A DNA stretch of 64,000 nucleotides from Tsuneonella aeria (GTDB taxonomy: Bacteria > Pseudomonadota > Alphaproteobacteria > Sphingomonadales > Sphingomonadaceae), in NCBI RefSeq assembly GCF_009827495.1, contig NZ_WTZA01000001.1:558001-622000 (forward strand), given 5' to 3'. The first letter of the stretch is position 1; each line of letters starts with the position of its first letter. A model generated the notes under the pieces. The model was given only the letters and a program-made list of their open reading frames with translations, was not told the origin of the DNA and did not search any database. A program made the translations under genes and the position numbers. Positions 34,269-42,727 of the stretch are shown piece by piece.

Positions 34269-35498
34269 TTAAACCAGGATTTCCCGGGCAGCACCCTGGC
34301 CCAGAAACATCATGGGTGATGCCGTCGCGCCATATGCGCCGGCACAGAACACGGCGATCAGGTCCCCAATCCGGGCGGCTGGCAGGAACGCCTTGTCCGC
34401 CAGCCGATCGAGCGGAGTGCACAGGCAGCCAACCACGTTCGCGGTCTCCACTGGCTCCGCATCGAACCGATTGGCGACAGCCACGGGGTAATTGCGCCGC
34501 ACCACCGTGCCGAAGTTGCCCGAGGCGGCCAGCTGATGATGCAGCCCCCCATCGGTGATCAGGAAAACCTCTCCGTGACTGATCTTCCGGTCGATCACCT
34601 CACACAAGTAAACGCCGGCCTCCCCCACGAGGTAGCGGCCGAGTTCCATGGCCATCGTGGTTTGGGCGAGGCTGTCGGGAAGATCCGCAAAGCGCTCCCC
34701 CAGCCGATCGCCCACGATGCCGATGTCGACCGGCACGTCACCCGCGAAGTAGGGGATGCCCAGGCCACCTCCGATGTTCAGTTTCGGCAAGGGGCCTGCG
34801 CCGATTGCCCGTGCAAGCGAGTCTGCGAGGTCCAGCACTTTGCCCTGCGTCTCGGCGATCGCTTCGGCGTCGAGGTTCTGGCTTCCGGCGAAGATATGCA
34901 GTCCTTGCCAATCCGCCCCGCCGGCAATGATCGCCTTCGCGAGCGCCGGCACCCGTTCCGCGTCGACGCCGAACTGCCTGGCGCCCCCGCCCATCTTCAT
35001 TCCGCTGCCTTTGAGCTCGAAATCGGGATTGACGCGGACCGCGATACGCGGCGCGCGCCCCACCCTGTCCCCGATCGCCAGAGCACGCTGCGCCTCGTTC
35101 TCGCTCTCGCAATTGAGCGTGATGCCGCTCAGAACAGCGGCTTCCAGCTCCCGGTCTCGTTTCCCGGGGCCGGCAAAGCTGACATCCGCCAAGTCCACGC
35201 CCGCATCGCGCACGATGGCGAGTTCACCGCCCGAAGCGATGTCGAACCCGTCGACCAGCGTCGCCATGTGCGCCAGCAAAGGAGGAAAGGGGTTAGCCTT
35301 GATGGCATAATGGATCGCCAGTTGCCCCGGCATGGCAGCACGAAGCGCGGCCACGCGCCGATCGATGTGCGCCCTGGAATATACAAACAGAGGTGTGCCA
35401 CCGGCGGCGTCAACCAGATCCCGCGCAGATTGCGCACCAATCGCGAGTTGCCCGCCGATTGCGTGATAGCCATCCGGTATCGGCCCGAGCGGTTTCAC
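34269..35498 (-). CDS. PLP-dependent decarboxylase of the XrtA/PEP-CTERM system
   Basis: 409 residues of the Orn/Lys/Arg/DAP decarboxylase group 2 (alanine-racemase fold). The PLP lysine is in HYAIKANPFPP; the phosphate-binding glycine loop is NIGGGLGIPYF, and the C-terminal active-site cysteine is in VVGCLCTPLD. It starts with GTG overlapping the ligase stop as GTGA. In XrtA clusters this enzyme always goes with an AMP ligase, a carrier protein and two hydrolases, as here. The amino acid it decarboxylates is unknown. About 175 bases with several small hairpins separate its stop from the export gene. Confidence 0.88.
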   Translation of the reverse strand: MKPLGPIPDGYHAIGGQLAIGAQSARDLVDAAGGTPLFVYSRAHIDRRVAALRAAMPGQLAIHYAIKANPFPPLLAHMATLVDGFDIASGGELAIVRDAGVDLADVSFAGPGKRDRELEAAVLSGITLNCESENEAQRALAIGDRVGRAPRIAVRVNPDFELKGSGMKMGGGARQFGVDAERVPALAKAIIAGGADWQGLHIFAGSQNLDAEAIAETQGKVLDLADSLARAIGAGPLPKLNIGGGLGIPYFAGDVPVDIGIVGDRLGERFADLPDSLAQTTMAMELGRYLVGEAGVYLCEVIDRKISHGEVFLITDGGLHHQLAASGNFGTVVRRNYPVAVANRFDAEPVETANVVGCLCTPLDRLADKAFLPAARIGDLIAVFCAGAYGATASPMMFLGQGAAREILV

Positions 35499-37030
35499 GC
35501 GGCGAATTCGGCCATGGCCAGGGAGATCGCGCGGCGATCGACCTTGCCGTTCGGGTTGCGCGGCAGTGTCTCCAGGTTCCCCACCACTCGTGGCTGCATG
35601 AACCCCGGCAGCATGATGGAAAGCGCCTTGCGAAACGCAGCCTCGTCAAATCCGGTACTGCGAACGGCGAGCGCGACCGCCTCGCCCAGCCGCGCGTCGG
35701 GGACTCCGACTGCAACCGCTTCCGCGATCATCCCTGTCGCCATGGCAGCGCGTTCCACCTCCTCGGGACTGATGCGGTTTCCCGCACTCTTGATCATCGC
35801 ATCGCGGCGGCCGACAAAATGGAGTAACCCGCTCGCATCGCGTCGCACTCGATCGCCCGACCAGACCGCGGTACCGCCGCTGACGGAGCTTTCTGGCGCC
35901 GGCCGAAAGCGTTCCGCGGTGCGCGCCTCGTCGCGCCAGTAGCCTTGCGCCACCAGAGGTCCGGCGTGGACCAGCTCACCTTCTTTATCCTGACCAGCGA
36001 CCGCACCGTCGTCGCCGATCACCAGGACCTCGGCGAACGGGATCGCTCGCCCTATCGAGGTCGGGTGCGCATCGACAAGCGCCGGATCGAGATAGGTCGA
36101 CCGGAACGCTTCCGTCAGCCCATACATCGGGAACAGGCGCGCGTGGGGAAACATCTGGCGCATTTTCCGGACAAGCGGCTCCGTCAGGGCGCCTCCGCTG
36201 TTCGTCAGCCGGCGCATCGACGCGGCAGCCCCTTCCGGCCACTCGATCTCCGTGAGCTGGACCCACAACGGGGGAACGGCGGCAAGTGTCGTCACCCCGT
36301 GACGAGCGCAGGCCCGTGGAACGTCCCGCGCCAGCAGATAGTCGAGCGGCACGACTGCACCCCCGGCGTACCAGGTCGAGAATAACTGGTTCTGGCCGTA
36401 ATCGAAGCTGAGCGGCAAGACAGCGAGCGTGACGTCGTCGCGGGCCATCCCAAGATAATGGGCCACGCTGACCGCGCCGAGCCACATGTTGGCGTGGCTC
36501 AGCATGACGCCTTTCGGCAACCCCGTCGAACCGCTGGTATAGAGAATGGCGGCAAGGTCGTCGGAATCGTGCTCTGACACACCCAGGGTGTCGCACCTCA
36601 TCACCTCAGCCCAAAGGTCCTCTTCGGCATACGTCCGGCAGCCGGCGGGGACATCGCCCGCCTCAAGCGATCCAACCCGCGCGCCGTTCGCGACGAGCAG
36701 CGTGGCGGCGCTGTCTTCCAGGATGTGGGCAACCTGCAGGCGCTTGAGCGCCGGATTGATGGGGACGTGGACAAGCCCCGCCCGCGCTGCGGCCAGGGGC
36801 ATCATGCAGGTGAGTTCACCCTTCGCGGCCCATGTCGCCACACGGTCTCCCGGGATCGCCTGCCGAGCGAGCCAGGACGCGAGCTTTCCGACACGGGTTC
36901 TTAAGTCATCATAGGTAAGTGTTTCGCCGCGCATGACGAGCGCCGGCGCGTCACCGTTGCCACGTTCGGCGAGATGATCGAGGGGCCGGGGCACGGGGTC
37001 GGGCGCGTCGAGCAAAGACAACTCCGGCAA
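35495..37030 (-). CDS. AMP-forming acyl-CoA/acyl-carrier ligase of the XrtA/PEP-CTERM system
   Basis: 511 residues, ANL superfamily. The adenylate motif is AILYTSGSTGLPKGVMLSHA. Core motifs are LFPMYGLTEAFRSTYL, the GDRVRRDASGLLHFVGRRDAMIKSAGNRISP hinge region and the catalytic lysine in NPNGKVDRRAI near the C-terminus. It probably activates an acid or amino acid and loads it on the small carrier protein at 38.0 kb. The listed TTG start has no ribosome-binding site. A TTG 5 codons later (37015) has GGAG six bases before it and may be the true start. Both lie only 14-29 bases from the divergent GNAT gene. Confidence 0.87.
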   Translation of the reverse strand: MPELSLLDAPDPVPRPLDHLAERGNGDAPALVMRGETLTYDDLRTRVGKLASWLARQAIPGDRVATWAAKGELTCMMPLAAARAGLVHVPINPALKRLQVAHILEDSAATLLVANGARVGSLEAGDVPAGCRTYAEEDLWAEVMRCDTLGVSEHDSDDLAAILYTSGSTGLPKGVMLSHANMWLGAVSVAHYLGMARDDVTLAVLPLSFDYGQNQLFSTWYAGGAVVPLDYLLARDVPRACARHGVTTLAAVPPLWVQLTEIEWPEGAAASMRRLTNSGGALTEPLVRKMRQMFPHARLFPMYGLTEAFRSTYLDPALVDAHPTSIGRAIPFAEVLVIGDDGAVAGQDKEGELVHAGPLVAQGYWRDEARTAERFRPAPESSVSGGTAVWSGDRVRRDASGLLHFVGRRDAMIKSAGNRISPEEVERAAMATGMIAEAVAVGVPDARLGEAVALAVRSTGFDEAAFRKALSIMLPGFMQPRVVGNLETLPRNPNGKVDRRAISLAMAEFAA

Positions 37031-37044
37031 GAAGGACGGCAGGA

Positions 37045-38010
37045 TTGGCCGCGGTCAGCTATCACCGCACGGTAAACGTCTTGCAAGCGGCGAGCGACGC
37101 CGTGGGCCCGTTCGACCGTGTCGAGTGGTTCAAGATGCTGGAAGATTCTGGCCACAAACCATTGATTGCATTGGCGGGCGACGCAAACGGGCGGGATCAG
37201 GCGCTGGTCCTGGAAGGTGCCGCGGGACGATTGCAATCGCTCGCGAACTGGTACGCATTCACATGGCGACCGATCGGCAATGACCCTTCCCTTATGGAAG
37301 CGATCGCGCGGAGTCTCCGGCAGTCCGCCTACAGGGTGACCCTGCGACCCGTGCCTGAGGAAAACGGCGTGGCCGCAATCCTTTGTCGCGCTTTCCGGAA
37401 ATCGGGTTGGCACGTTCGATGTGTCCGCTCGGACGTCAACCATGTGCTCAGGGTCGGTGGCAGGACATTCGCGCAGTACTGGGGCGGGCGGCCCGGCGCC
37501 TTGCGCACCGCCGTCTCACGCAAAGGCGGAAGGGTAGATGTTCAGGTTTTCCGGCACTTTGATGCGGATTCGTGGAAGTCGTTCGAGGCAGTTTACGCGG
37601 ACAGCTGGAAGCCCGCGGAAGGCGATCCCGAATTTTTGCGCCGCTTCGCAAGGGCCGAGGGCGATGCCGGGCGCATCAGGCTCGCCATCGCCACAAAGGA
37701 TGGGCAGCCCGTCGCGGCCCAGTTCTGGACGGTGGAAAACGCCACCGCCTATATTCACAAGCTCGCGCATCGAGAGAGCGCGAGCTACCTCTCCCCCGGA
37801 ACCATCGTCACCGCACGCCTGATGGCGGAGGTGATCGACCGGGACAACGTGGAGTTCGTCGATTTCGGCACCGGTGACGATGCGTACAAGGCCGACTGGA
37901 TGGAGATCGTGCGGCCGCGCTTCACCATCGATTGTCTGAACCCGTCCAACCCGCGCGCCTGGCCGGCGCTGGCGAAGCGGATGCTTGCGCCAGTGCGCGC
38001 CGCGGTCTAG
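37045..38010 (+). CDS. GNAT/FemAB-like acetyltransferase
   Basis: 321 residues of the Acetyltransf_6 (BioF2-like/FemAB-like) type. The middle has the pattern RPGALRTAVSRKGGRVDVQV, and the C-terminal half AIATKDGQPVAAQFWTVEN and VEFVDFGTGDDAYKADWM, with the acyl donor expected to bind between them. The TTG start has AAGGA eight bases upstream. It is the first gene of the rightward group with the carrier protein and hydrolases, and divergent from the ligase. It may transfer the group carried by the carrier protein. The substrate is unknown. Confidence 0.8.
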   Translation: MAAVSYHRTVNVLQAASDAVGPFDRVEWFKMLEDSGHKPLIALAGDANGRDQALVLEGAAGRLQSLANWYAFTWRPIGNDPSLMEAIARSLRQSAYRVTLRPVPEENGVAAILCRAFRKSGWHVRCVRSDVNHVLRVGGRTFAQYWGGRPGALRTAVSRKGGRVDVQVFRHFDADSWKSFEAVYADSWKPAEGDPEFLRRFARAEGDAGRIRLAIATKDGQPVAAQFWTVENATAYIHKLAHRESASYLSPGTIVTARLMAEVIDRDNVEFVDFGTGDDAYKADWMEIVRPRFTIDCLNPSNPRAWPALAKRMLAPVRAAV

Positions 38011-38041
38011 TCGCGCCCGGCCTTGGCGCGAGGGAGCCCGA

Positions 38042-38335
38042 ATGACCGCCGATCATCATCACCTGGCTGCGAGCCGAGGCGATATCGACACCGCGCTGCG
38101 CGGTATCCTGGTCGATGTGCTCGGCCTCGATGCGGGTCGGGTGGATCAATTTACCGCCGACACCGGGCTGTTCGGACACCTGCCGGAGCTTGATTCGATG
38201 GCGGTCGCGGGCCTGCTGACCGAGATGGAAGACCGGCTCGGCATCGTCATCGACGACGACGAGGTCGGCGGCGAGATGCTCGAAAGCTTCGGCGCCCTGC
38301 TTGCATTTGCCGAGGCAAAAGCCGTCTCGGCGTGA
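38042..38335 (+). CDS. Acyl carrier protein of the XrtA system
   Basis: 97 residues. The phosphopantetheine site is LPELDSMAVAGLLTEME, with S52 as the attachment serine. The acidic helices expected of a carrier protein follow (EDRLGIVIDDDEVGGEMLESF). The start ATG has GAGGGAG eight bases upstream; the longer open frame is not needed. The stop overlaps the GTG of hydrolase 2 (GTGA). Its partners are probably the AMP ligase and PLP decarboxylase on the other side of the divergent promoter. What it carries is not known. Confidence 0.9.
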   Translation: MTADHHHLAASRGDIDTALRGILVDVLGLDAGRVDQFTADTGLFGHLPELDSMAVAGLLTEMEDRLGIVIDDDEVGGEMLESFGALLAFAEAKAVSA

Positions 38336-39018
38336 GGCCGTTCGAACTTCTGAATTGGCCCTCTGTCGGCCCTGACGGGGAACGACGCGACGAACTTGCA
38401 CTCGCATTCGACAGGCGGCGCGCGCGACGCCTGCTTGTCCTGCCCGCATGGTTCCAGGAAGCCAACAAGATGCGGCGCCAGACGGTCGAGGTGATGCGAC
38501 GCCTCGACGTATCGGGCATCGACAGTTTCCTGCCCGACCTGCCGGGCTGCAATGAAAGCGAAAGCCCGCTGGCCGAGCAGACGCTCACGGGATGGCGTCA
38601 TGCCGCCGACGTCGCGCGTTCTTATTTCAGGGCTACGCATGTTCTCGCCATTCGCGCGGGCACGCTTGTTGCCCCGCGCGAAATGCCCGGGTGGCACTAT
38701 GCGCCGCTTGCCGGTGCGCGCATGTTACGGTCGCTCGTCCGGGCGCAGGCGATCGCGGACGCGGAAGGGGGCCGCGGCCGGCCGGGGCCCGCTCTTCTCG
38801 AAGAGGCGCGAACGCACGGCGCCGTGCTCGCCGGGTGGCACCTGGGTTCCGCCATCTTCAATGCCATCGAAAGCGCGACACCGACGGAGGGACTGGTCGA
38901 GATCGAGCAGTCCGCATTGCCAGGCAGCGCCCTGTGGCTGCGCGCCGAGCCCTCCGAAGCGCCTGAGCAGGCCGAGGCGATCGCGGCCATCATTGCCGAC
39001 GGGATCGGCCCCGCATGA
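38332..39018 (+). CDS. XrtA-associated hydrolase 2 (alpha/beta fold, no visible nucleophile)
   Basis: 228 residues of the second alpha/beta-hydrolase-like family found in XrtA clusters. The first strand has RRLLVLPAWFQEANKMRRQ, the next SFLPDLPGCNESESPL. The place of the nucleophile elbow reads THVLAIRAGTLVA, where GxSxG is expected; neither serine nor cysteine is there, so it may not be a working esterase. The GTG start is coupled to the carrier-protein stop, and the stop overlaps hydrolase 1 by ATGA. Confidence 0.8.
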   Translation: MRPFELLNWPSVGPDGERRDELALAFDRRRARRLLVLPAWFQEANKMRRQTVEVMRRLDVSGIDSFLPDLPGCNESESPLAEQTLTGWRHAADVARSYFRATHVLAIRAGTLVAPREMPGWHYAPLAGARMLRSLVRAQAIADAEGGRGRPGPALLEEARTHGAVLAGWHLGSAIFNAIESATPTEGLVEIEQSALPGSALWLRAEPSEAPEQAEAIAAIIADGIGPA

Positions 39019-39788
39019 GCCGTCGCCACATCGTGTTCCCTTGCGGAGAAGACTGGCTCGCCGGCACGATCGACATGGCGCCCGGGAGCAGCGGGTTGTT
39101 GATCGTCAGCGGCGGTGGCGAAGTTCGATCCGGCCCCGCCGGGCACTACGCGGCGCTGGCGGGCAGGCTTGCCGCCGCGGGGTATCCCGTCTTCCGCTTC
39201 GACCGCCGCGGCGTCGGCGACAGTGTGGGAACCAATGGCGGATTTCGCAGCGCCGGGCCCGACATCGCCACCGCCGCCGCGGCGTTCCGCGCCGAGGCGC
39301 CGTCCGTCAAGCGGTTGATAGCATGGGGAAATTGCGATGGTGCCAGTGCGTTGATGTTGGATTCCGGCGCCGGGATGGACGGGCTGGTGCTGTCCAATCC
39401 GTGGGTCCTGGAAGACGACGCCGAACTACCTGTGCCGCGCGCGGTGAGGCAGCGGTACGGCGCCAAGTTACGCAATCCGCAGGAGATTTTGCGCCTGCTG
39501 ACCGGCAAGGTGAATGTCGCCGGGCTGGCCAAGGGGCTGGTTCACGCGATGAGACCCAGACCCGCGCCCACGTCCCTTGCAGGGGAAATGGCAGCCGGGT
39601 TGGCGCGATTTCATGGTGCAAAGAGAATTCTTATCGCGACGCGTGACAGGACTGCACAGCATTTCACGGCGTCCTGGCCGCCGGGAGACGCGTGCGTTAT
39701 CCATTTCGACAGCGCGAGCCATGGCTGGATCGAGCCACCCGACCGCGATTTCCTGTTCCAGCACCTGCTCGAGGCTCTGAAGGGCTAG
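39015..39788 (+). CDS. XrtA-associated hydrolase 1 (alpha/beta fold, cysteine nucleophile)
   Basis: 257 residues. An alpha/beta-hydrolase core is visible: FRFDRRGVGDS is the oxyanion/arginine-rich strand, and the elbow reads AWGNCDGAS, with C107 where most esterases have serine. The histidine in SASHGWIEPPD (H236) would complete a triad. Cysteine at the elbow is known in dienelactone hydrolase and is seen in this XrtA family. It may release or move the carrier-bound product. Its TAG stop shares a CTAG with the stop of the convergent methyltransferase gene. Confidence 0.85.
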   Translation: MSRRHIVFPCGEDWLAGTIDMAPGSSGLLIVSGGGEVRSGPAGHYAALAGRLAAAGYPVFRFDRRGVGDSVGTNGGFRSAGPDIATAAAAFRAEAPSVKRLIAWGNCDGASALMLDSGAGMDGLVLSNPWVLEDDAELPVPRAVRQRYGAKLRNPQEILRLLTGKVNVAGLAKGLVHAMRPRPAPTSLAGEMAAGLARFHGAKRILIATRDRTAQHFTASWPPGDACVIHFDSASHGWIEPPDRDFLFQHLLEALKG

Positions 39789-40972
39789 CGGACGAAGAGA
39801 CTCGCCAGCTCGACATGCGTCGACCACCGGAATTGGCCGACCGGGCGCAACTCGGCGAGGTGGAAGCCGGCATCGGCCAGCGTCCTTGCATCCCTGGCCC
39901 AGCTCGCCGGATTGCAGCTGACGTAAACGACCCGCCCCACCGCACTCGAAGCGATCTGCGCAACCTGATCGCGCGCGCCGGCGCGGGGTGGATCGAGAAC
40001 GACCGCGTCGAAATTCGCCAGTTCATCAGGCCGGAGCGGGTTTCTGAACAGGTCGCGGTGGAAGGCGTCCACCTGCCGGTTCGCCCGGGACGCCGCAGCG
40101 CGGCAGGCAAGGTGCGCGTCGCGTGCCGCCTCGAACGCGGCGACGCGGCCCCCGAGGGCGAAGGCAAACGTTCCGAGACCGGAAAACAGGTCCGCGACGA
40201 CAGGGCTCCCCATCGTCCATTCCCGCGCGGCCTGGGACAGCGCCTGCTCCCCGTCAGCGGTCGCCTGGAGGAAGCCGCCCGGTGGGAAGGGCACCGGAAT
40301 GCCGCCCAGGCGCACGGTCACCGGCTCCGGTTCCCAGATCGTTTCCGGACCGTAGCCGAGGTCGACAGTGAGCCGTGCCAGCGATTGGACGCGGGCGAAC
40401 GCCATCGCCGCTTCCGTGGCCTCCAGACCCTCCATGCGGAAATTGCGAATGCCGCAATCGACGCCCTGGTCGGTGAGAGCCAGATCGACATCGGTGGACC
40501 AGTTGCCCGTCTGGATCGCCAGCATCGCGCGCAAGGGCGCGACGATCGCGAACAGTTCCGGGCGCAGGATATGGCATTCCGCCATGTCGACGATGCGGTG
40601 CGCGCCGGCCTCACGAAAGCCGATCGCCGCCCTGCTCTTGCCCCCCGACGCATGAAGCGTGGCGCGGCGGCGCGAACGGGGCGGCGATAGGTGCACGGGC
40701 GCGAGCACCTGCGGTTCGAGCCCTTGTGAAAGCGCCGCGTTGCGCACCCTGCCTTGCACGAATGCGGCAAGCGCCGCTTCGTCCAGATGCTGTAGCTGGC
40801 ACCCGCCGCAGCGCCCGAAATGGCGGCACGGCGGGATCGCCCGGTGCGGCCCCGGCTTCACGCTGCCGTCTTCCCCGACCCGGTCGCCCGGTGCGGTGAA
40901 CGCGACGTGGCGGCCGCTTTCAGTCACGCCTTCGCCTTTCGCGGCGACGCGCACGATTTCTTCAGGTTCCAT
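39785..40972 (-). CDS. RlmD-like 23S rRNA (uracil-C5)-methyltransferase
   Basis: 395 residues of the TrmA/RlmC/RlmD class with an iron-sulfur site: CRHFGRCGGCQLQHL plus a later cysteine in AECHILRP. The SAM motif is VVADLFSGLGTFAFALGG. The uracil-binding region is FDAVVLDPPRAGARDQVAQI and the catalytic cysteine is in VVYVSCNPASWARDARTL. The TRAM domain at the N-terminus is short. The start ATG overlaps the nnr stop (TGATG), which fixes it; the upstream open frame is nnr sequence. Which uridine is modified (747 or 1939 in E. coli numbering) is not decided. Confidence 0.87.
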   Translation of the reverse strand: MEPEEIVRVAAKGEGVTESGRHVAFTAPGDRVGEDGSVKPGPHRAIPPCRHFGRCGGCQLQHLDEAALAAFVQGRVRNAALSQGLEPQVLAPVHLSPPRSRRRATLHASGGKSRAAIGFREAGAHRIVDMAECHILRPELFAIVAPLRAMLAIQTGNWSTDVDLALTDQGVDCGIRNFRMEGLEATEAAMAFARVQSLARLTVDLGYGPETIWEPEPVTVRLGGIPVPFPPGGFLQATADGEQALSQAAREWTMGSPVVADLFSGLGTFAFALGGRVAAFEAARDAHLACRAAASRANRQVDAFHRDLFRNPLRPDELANFDAVVLDPPRAGARDQVAQIASSAVGRVVYVSCNPASWARDARTLADAGFHLAELRPVGQFRWSTHVELASLFVR

Positions 40973-42384
40973 CACAGGAAATGCGCGTAAGCGCCTGACA
41001 CGCAAGCCGCAAGATCGTCCGCCGTGAATGCCGCTCCGGCGCGGCGCGCCGCTTCCGAATGTAGCCACACGGCCTCCCCCGCAGCCGCGAAGCAATCTTC
41101 GCGCGTCGCCAGGCGCGATGCGGCGACCCCGCCGAGGACATCACCCGTGCCGGCTGTCGACAGCCAGCTCGATGCCCGGTCAAAGAACGCCAGCCGGCCA
41201 TCGCCCGCCGCCAGGATCGTATCGGGGCCCTTCGCGAGAACCGTCAACCCGGTGACCGCTGCTAGCCCACGTGCGCGGTCAACCTTGGCCGTCCCCGCGA
41301 TGCCAAATGCCGCGCAGAGCTGGCCCAGCTCCCCTTCGTGCGGGGTGAGAAGGAGCCGCGCGGTATCGACGCCCTCCAGCATGTCGGGATCGAGCAAATG
41401 CAATGCGTCGGCATCGAGCACGCAGGGCACCGCGCGATCGAGCACGTGGCGCAATCGATCGCGTGCCCGGTCATCGCGATCAAGACCGGGGCCGACCAGC
41501 AGGGCCGACCAGCGCGGGTCCTCCAGCGCATTGGGCAGCGGCCTGCCGTCGACGACAAGCGCGGCGGGCCCCGCAGGATGGGGCTGGTCGGCAAGGAGCT
41601 TCACATAACCCGCGCCTGCTCGCATGGCGGCTTGCGCAGCGAGAAGCGCGGCGCCCGGCATCGGCCCGCCCACGACGCCGACCAGGCCTCGCGCATATTT
41701 GTGCGCCTCCGTCGCCGGGGCAGCGAGGTGCGGACGCGGATAGAGACAGGCGGCGTCCTCCACCCGGTCCAGGCCGATGTCGACCAGACGTAGCGCCCCC
41801 ATCCGCGCCATTGCGGGCATCAGGAAATGCGCCGGTTTCCAGGCCCCCAGCGCCAGCGTCATGTCAAAGGACGGCAGATCGCCCAGCAAGGCACCATCGT
41901 CGGTCGCCACGCCGCTCGGCACGTCCACCGCCACGGCGAAAGCGTGGGACTGGCCCAGCGCGGCGATCAGCCCGGCGTGATCGGCAGACAGCGGCCGCGT
42001 GAGGCCGGTCCCGAACAGGCAATCCACGAACACCCCGCCCCGAACCGAAGCGCCGCCCGTTTCGGCGCCGCCCGTTTCGGCCCCGCCCGCCCAAGCATCC
42101 CGCGCCGCGCGCGCGGCATCGGTCGCGGGGGGAAGCGGCGCGACCACGCGCACCGCGAGCCCGCGATCCTGCAAGACCCGGGCAATCACGTATCCATCGC
42201 CGCCGTTGTTGCCCGGCCCGCACAGCACGGTCACGTCACGCCCCATTGCGGCACGCCAGATCCAGTCGGCCGCGCCCTCCCCCGCGCGCAGCATCAGCGC
42301 ATCGATCGTCGTGCCGCGTGATACCAGCGTTTCTTCGGCGGCGCGCATCTGCGCCGCGGTGAGCACCTGGTCAGGGCTGCGCAT
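40972..42384 (-). CDS. nnr: Bifunctional NAD(P)HX epimerase/dehydratase
   Basis: Repairs hydrated NAD(P)H. 470 residues. The N-terminal epimerase (YjeF_N) has VLCGPGNNGGDGYVIAR and CLFGTGLTRPL. The C-terminal ADP-dependent dehydratase (ribokinase-like) has LVGPGLDRDD, LTPHEGEL and the ADP/Mg motif STAGTGDVLGGV. The start MRSPDQVLT overlaps the upstream lipoprotein gene by 14 bases; the 32 open codons before it are in that gene. Three overlapping genes in a row with ilvD upstream form one leftward operon. Confidence 0.92.
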   Translation of the reverse strand: MRSPDQVLTAAQMRAAEETLVSRGTTIDALMLRAGEGAADWIWRAAMGRDVTVLCGPGNNGGDGYVIARVLQDRGLAVRVVAPLPPATDAARAARDAWAGGAETGGAETGGASVRGGVFVDCLFGTGLTRPLSADHAGLIAALGQSHAFAVAVDVPSGVATDDGALLGDLPSFDMTLALGAWKPAHFLMPAMARMGALRLVDIGLDRVEDAACLYPRPHLAAPATEAHKYARGLVGVVGGPMPGAALLAAQAAMRAGAGYVKLLADQPHPAGPAALVVDGRPLPNALEDPRWSALLVGPGLDRDDRARDRLRHVLDRAVPCVLDADALHLLDPDMLEGVDTARLLLTPHEGELGQLCAAFGIAGTAKVDRARGLAAVTGLTVLAKGPDTILAAGDGRLAFFDRASSWLSTAGTGDVLGGVAASRLATREDCFAAAGEAVWLHSEAARRAGAAFTADDLAACVSGAYAHFL

Positions 42385-42727
42385 CGAGGTCCGCCGGGAA
42401 GCGATAGCGATCCTGCGCCACGCGGACTTCGAGCATGGGCGGATCGCCCGCCAGCGTGTTGACCGCGATGTCGGCGCCATCGGCGGCCATCATGCCGCTG
42501 CGATCGGGCGCGATCTTGAAGCGCCGAAACCCGCCATCGGGATGCCGCACCACGAATTCCGCGCCTTCCTCGCCCACTACCCGCTCAACCAGGCAGGTGG
42601 AGGCGAAATCCGCCGCCCTGGCCAGCGCGCACGCGACCGGAACCGCCCCGGGGGCGGCCTGGGCCTGTTCCTGGCCGGGACTGCACGACACCAGCGTGCC
42701 CGCCAGCAACATGGCGGCAATTCGCAT
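42371..42727 (-). CDS. Small hypothetical lipoprotein
   Basis: 118 residues. The first 16 form a lipoprotein signal ([16 protein letters not shown], lipobox LVSC). The mature part is unrecognised, with FVVRHPDGGFRRFKIAPD and a last strand LEVRVAQDRYRFP that suggest a compact beta domain. The ATG overlaps the ilvD stop by one base (TGATG); a GTG one codon earlier is also possible. It sits between ilvD and nnr in the operon. No function can be read; envelope location is inferred from the lipobox. Confidence 0.72.
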   Translation of the reverse strand: MRIAAMLLAGTLVSCSPGQEQAQAAPGAVPVACALARAADFASTCLVERVVGEEGAEFVVRHPDGGFRRFKIAPDRSGMMAADGADIAVNTLAGDPPMLEVRVAQDRYRFPADLDAQP

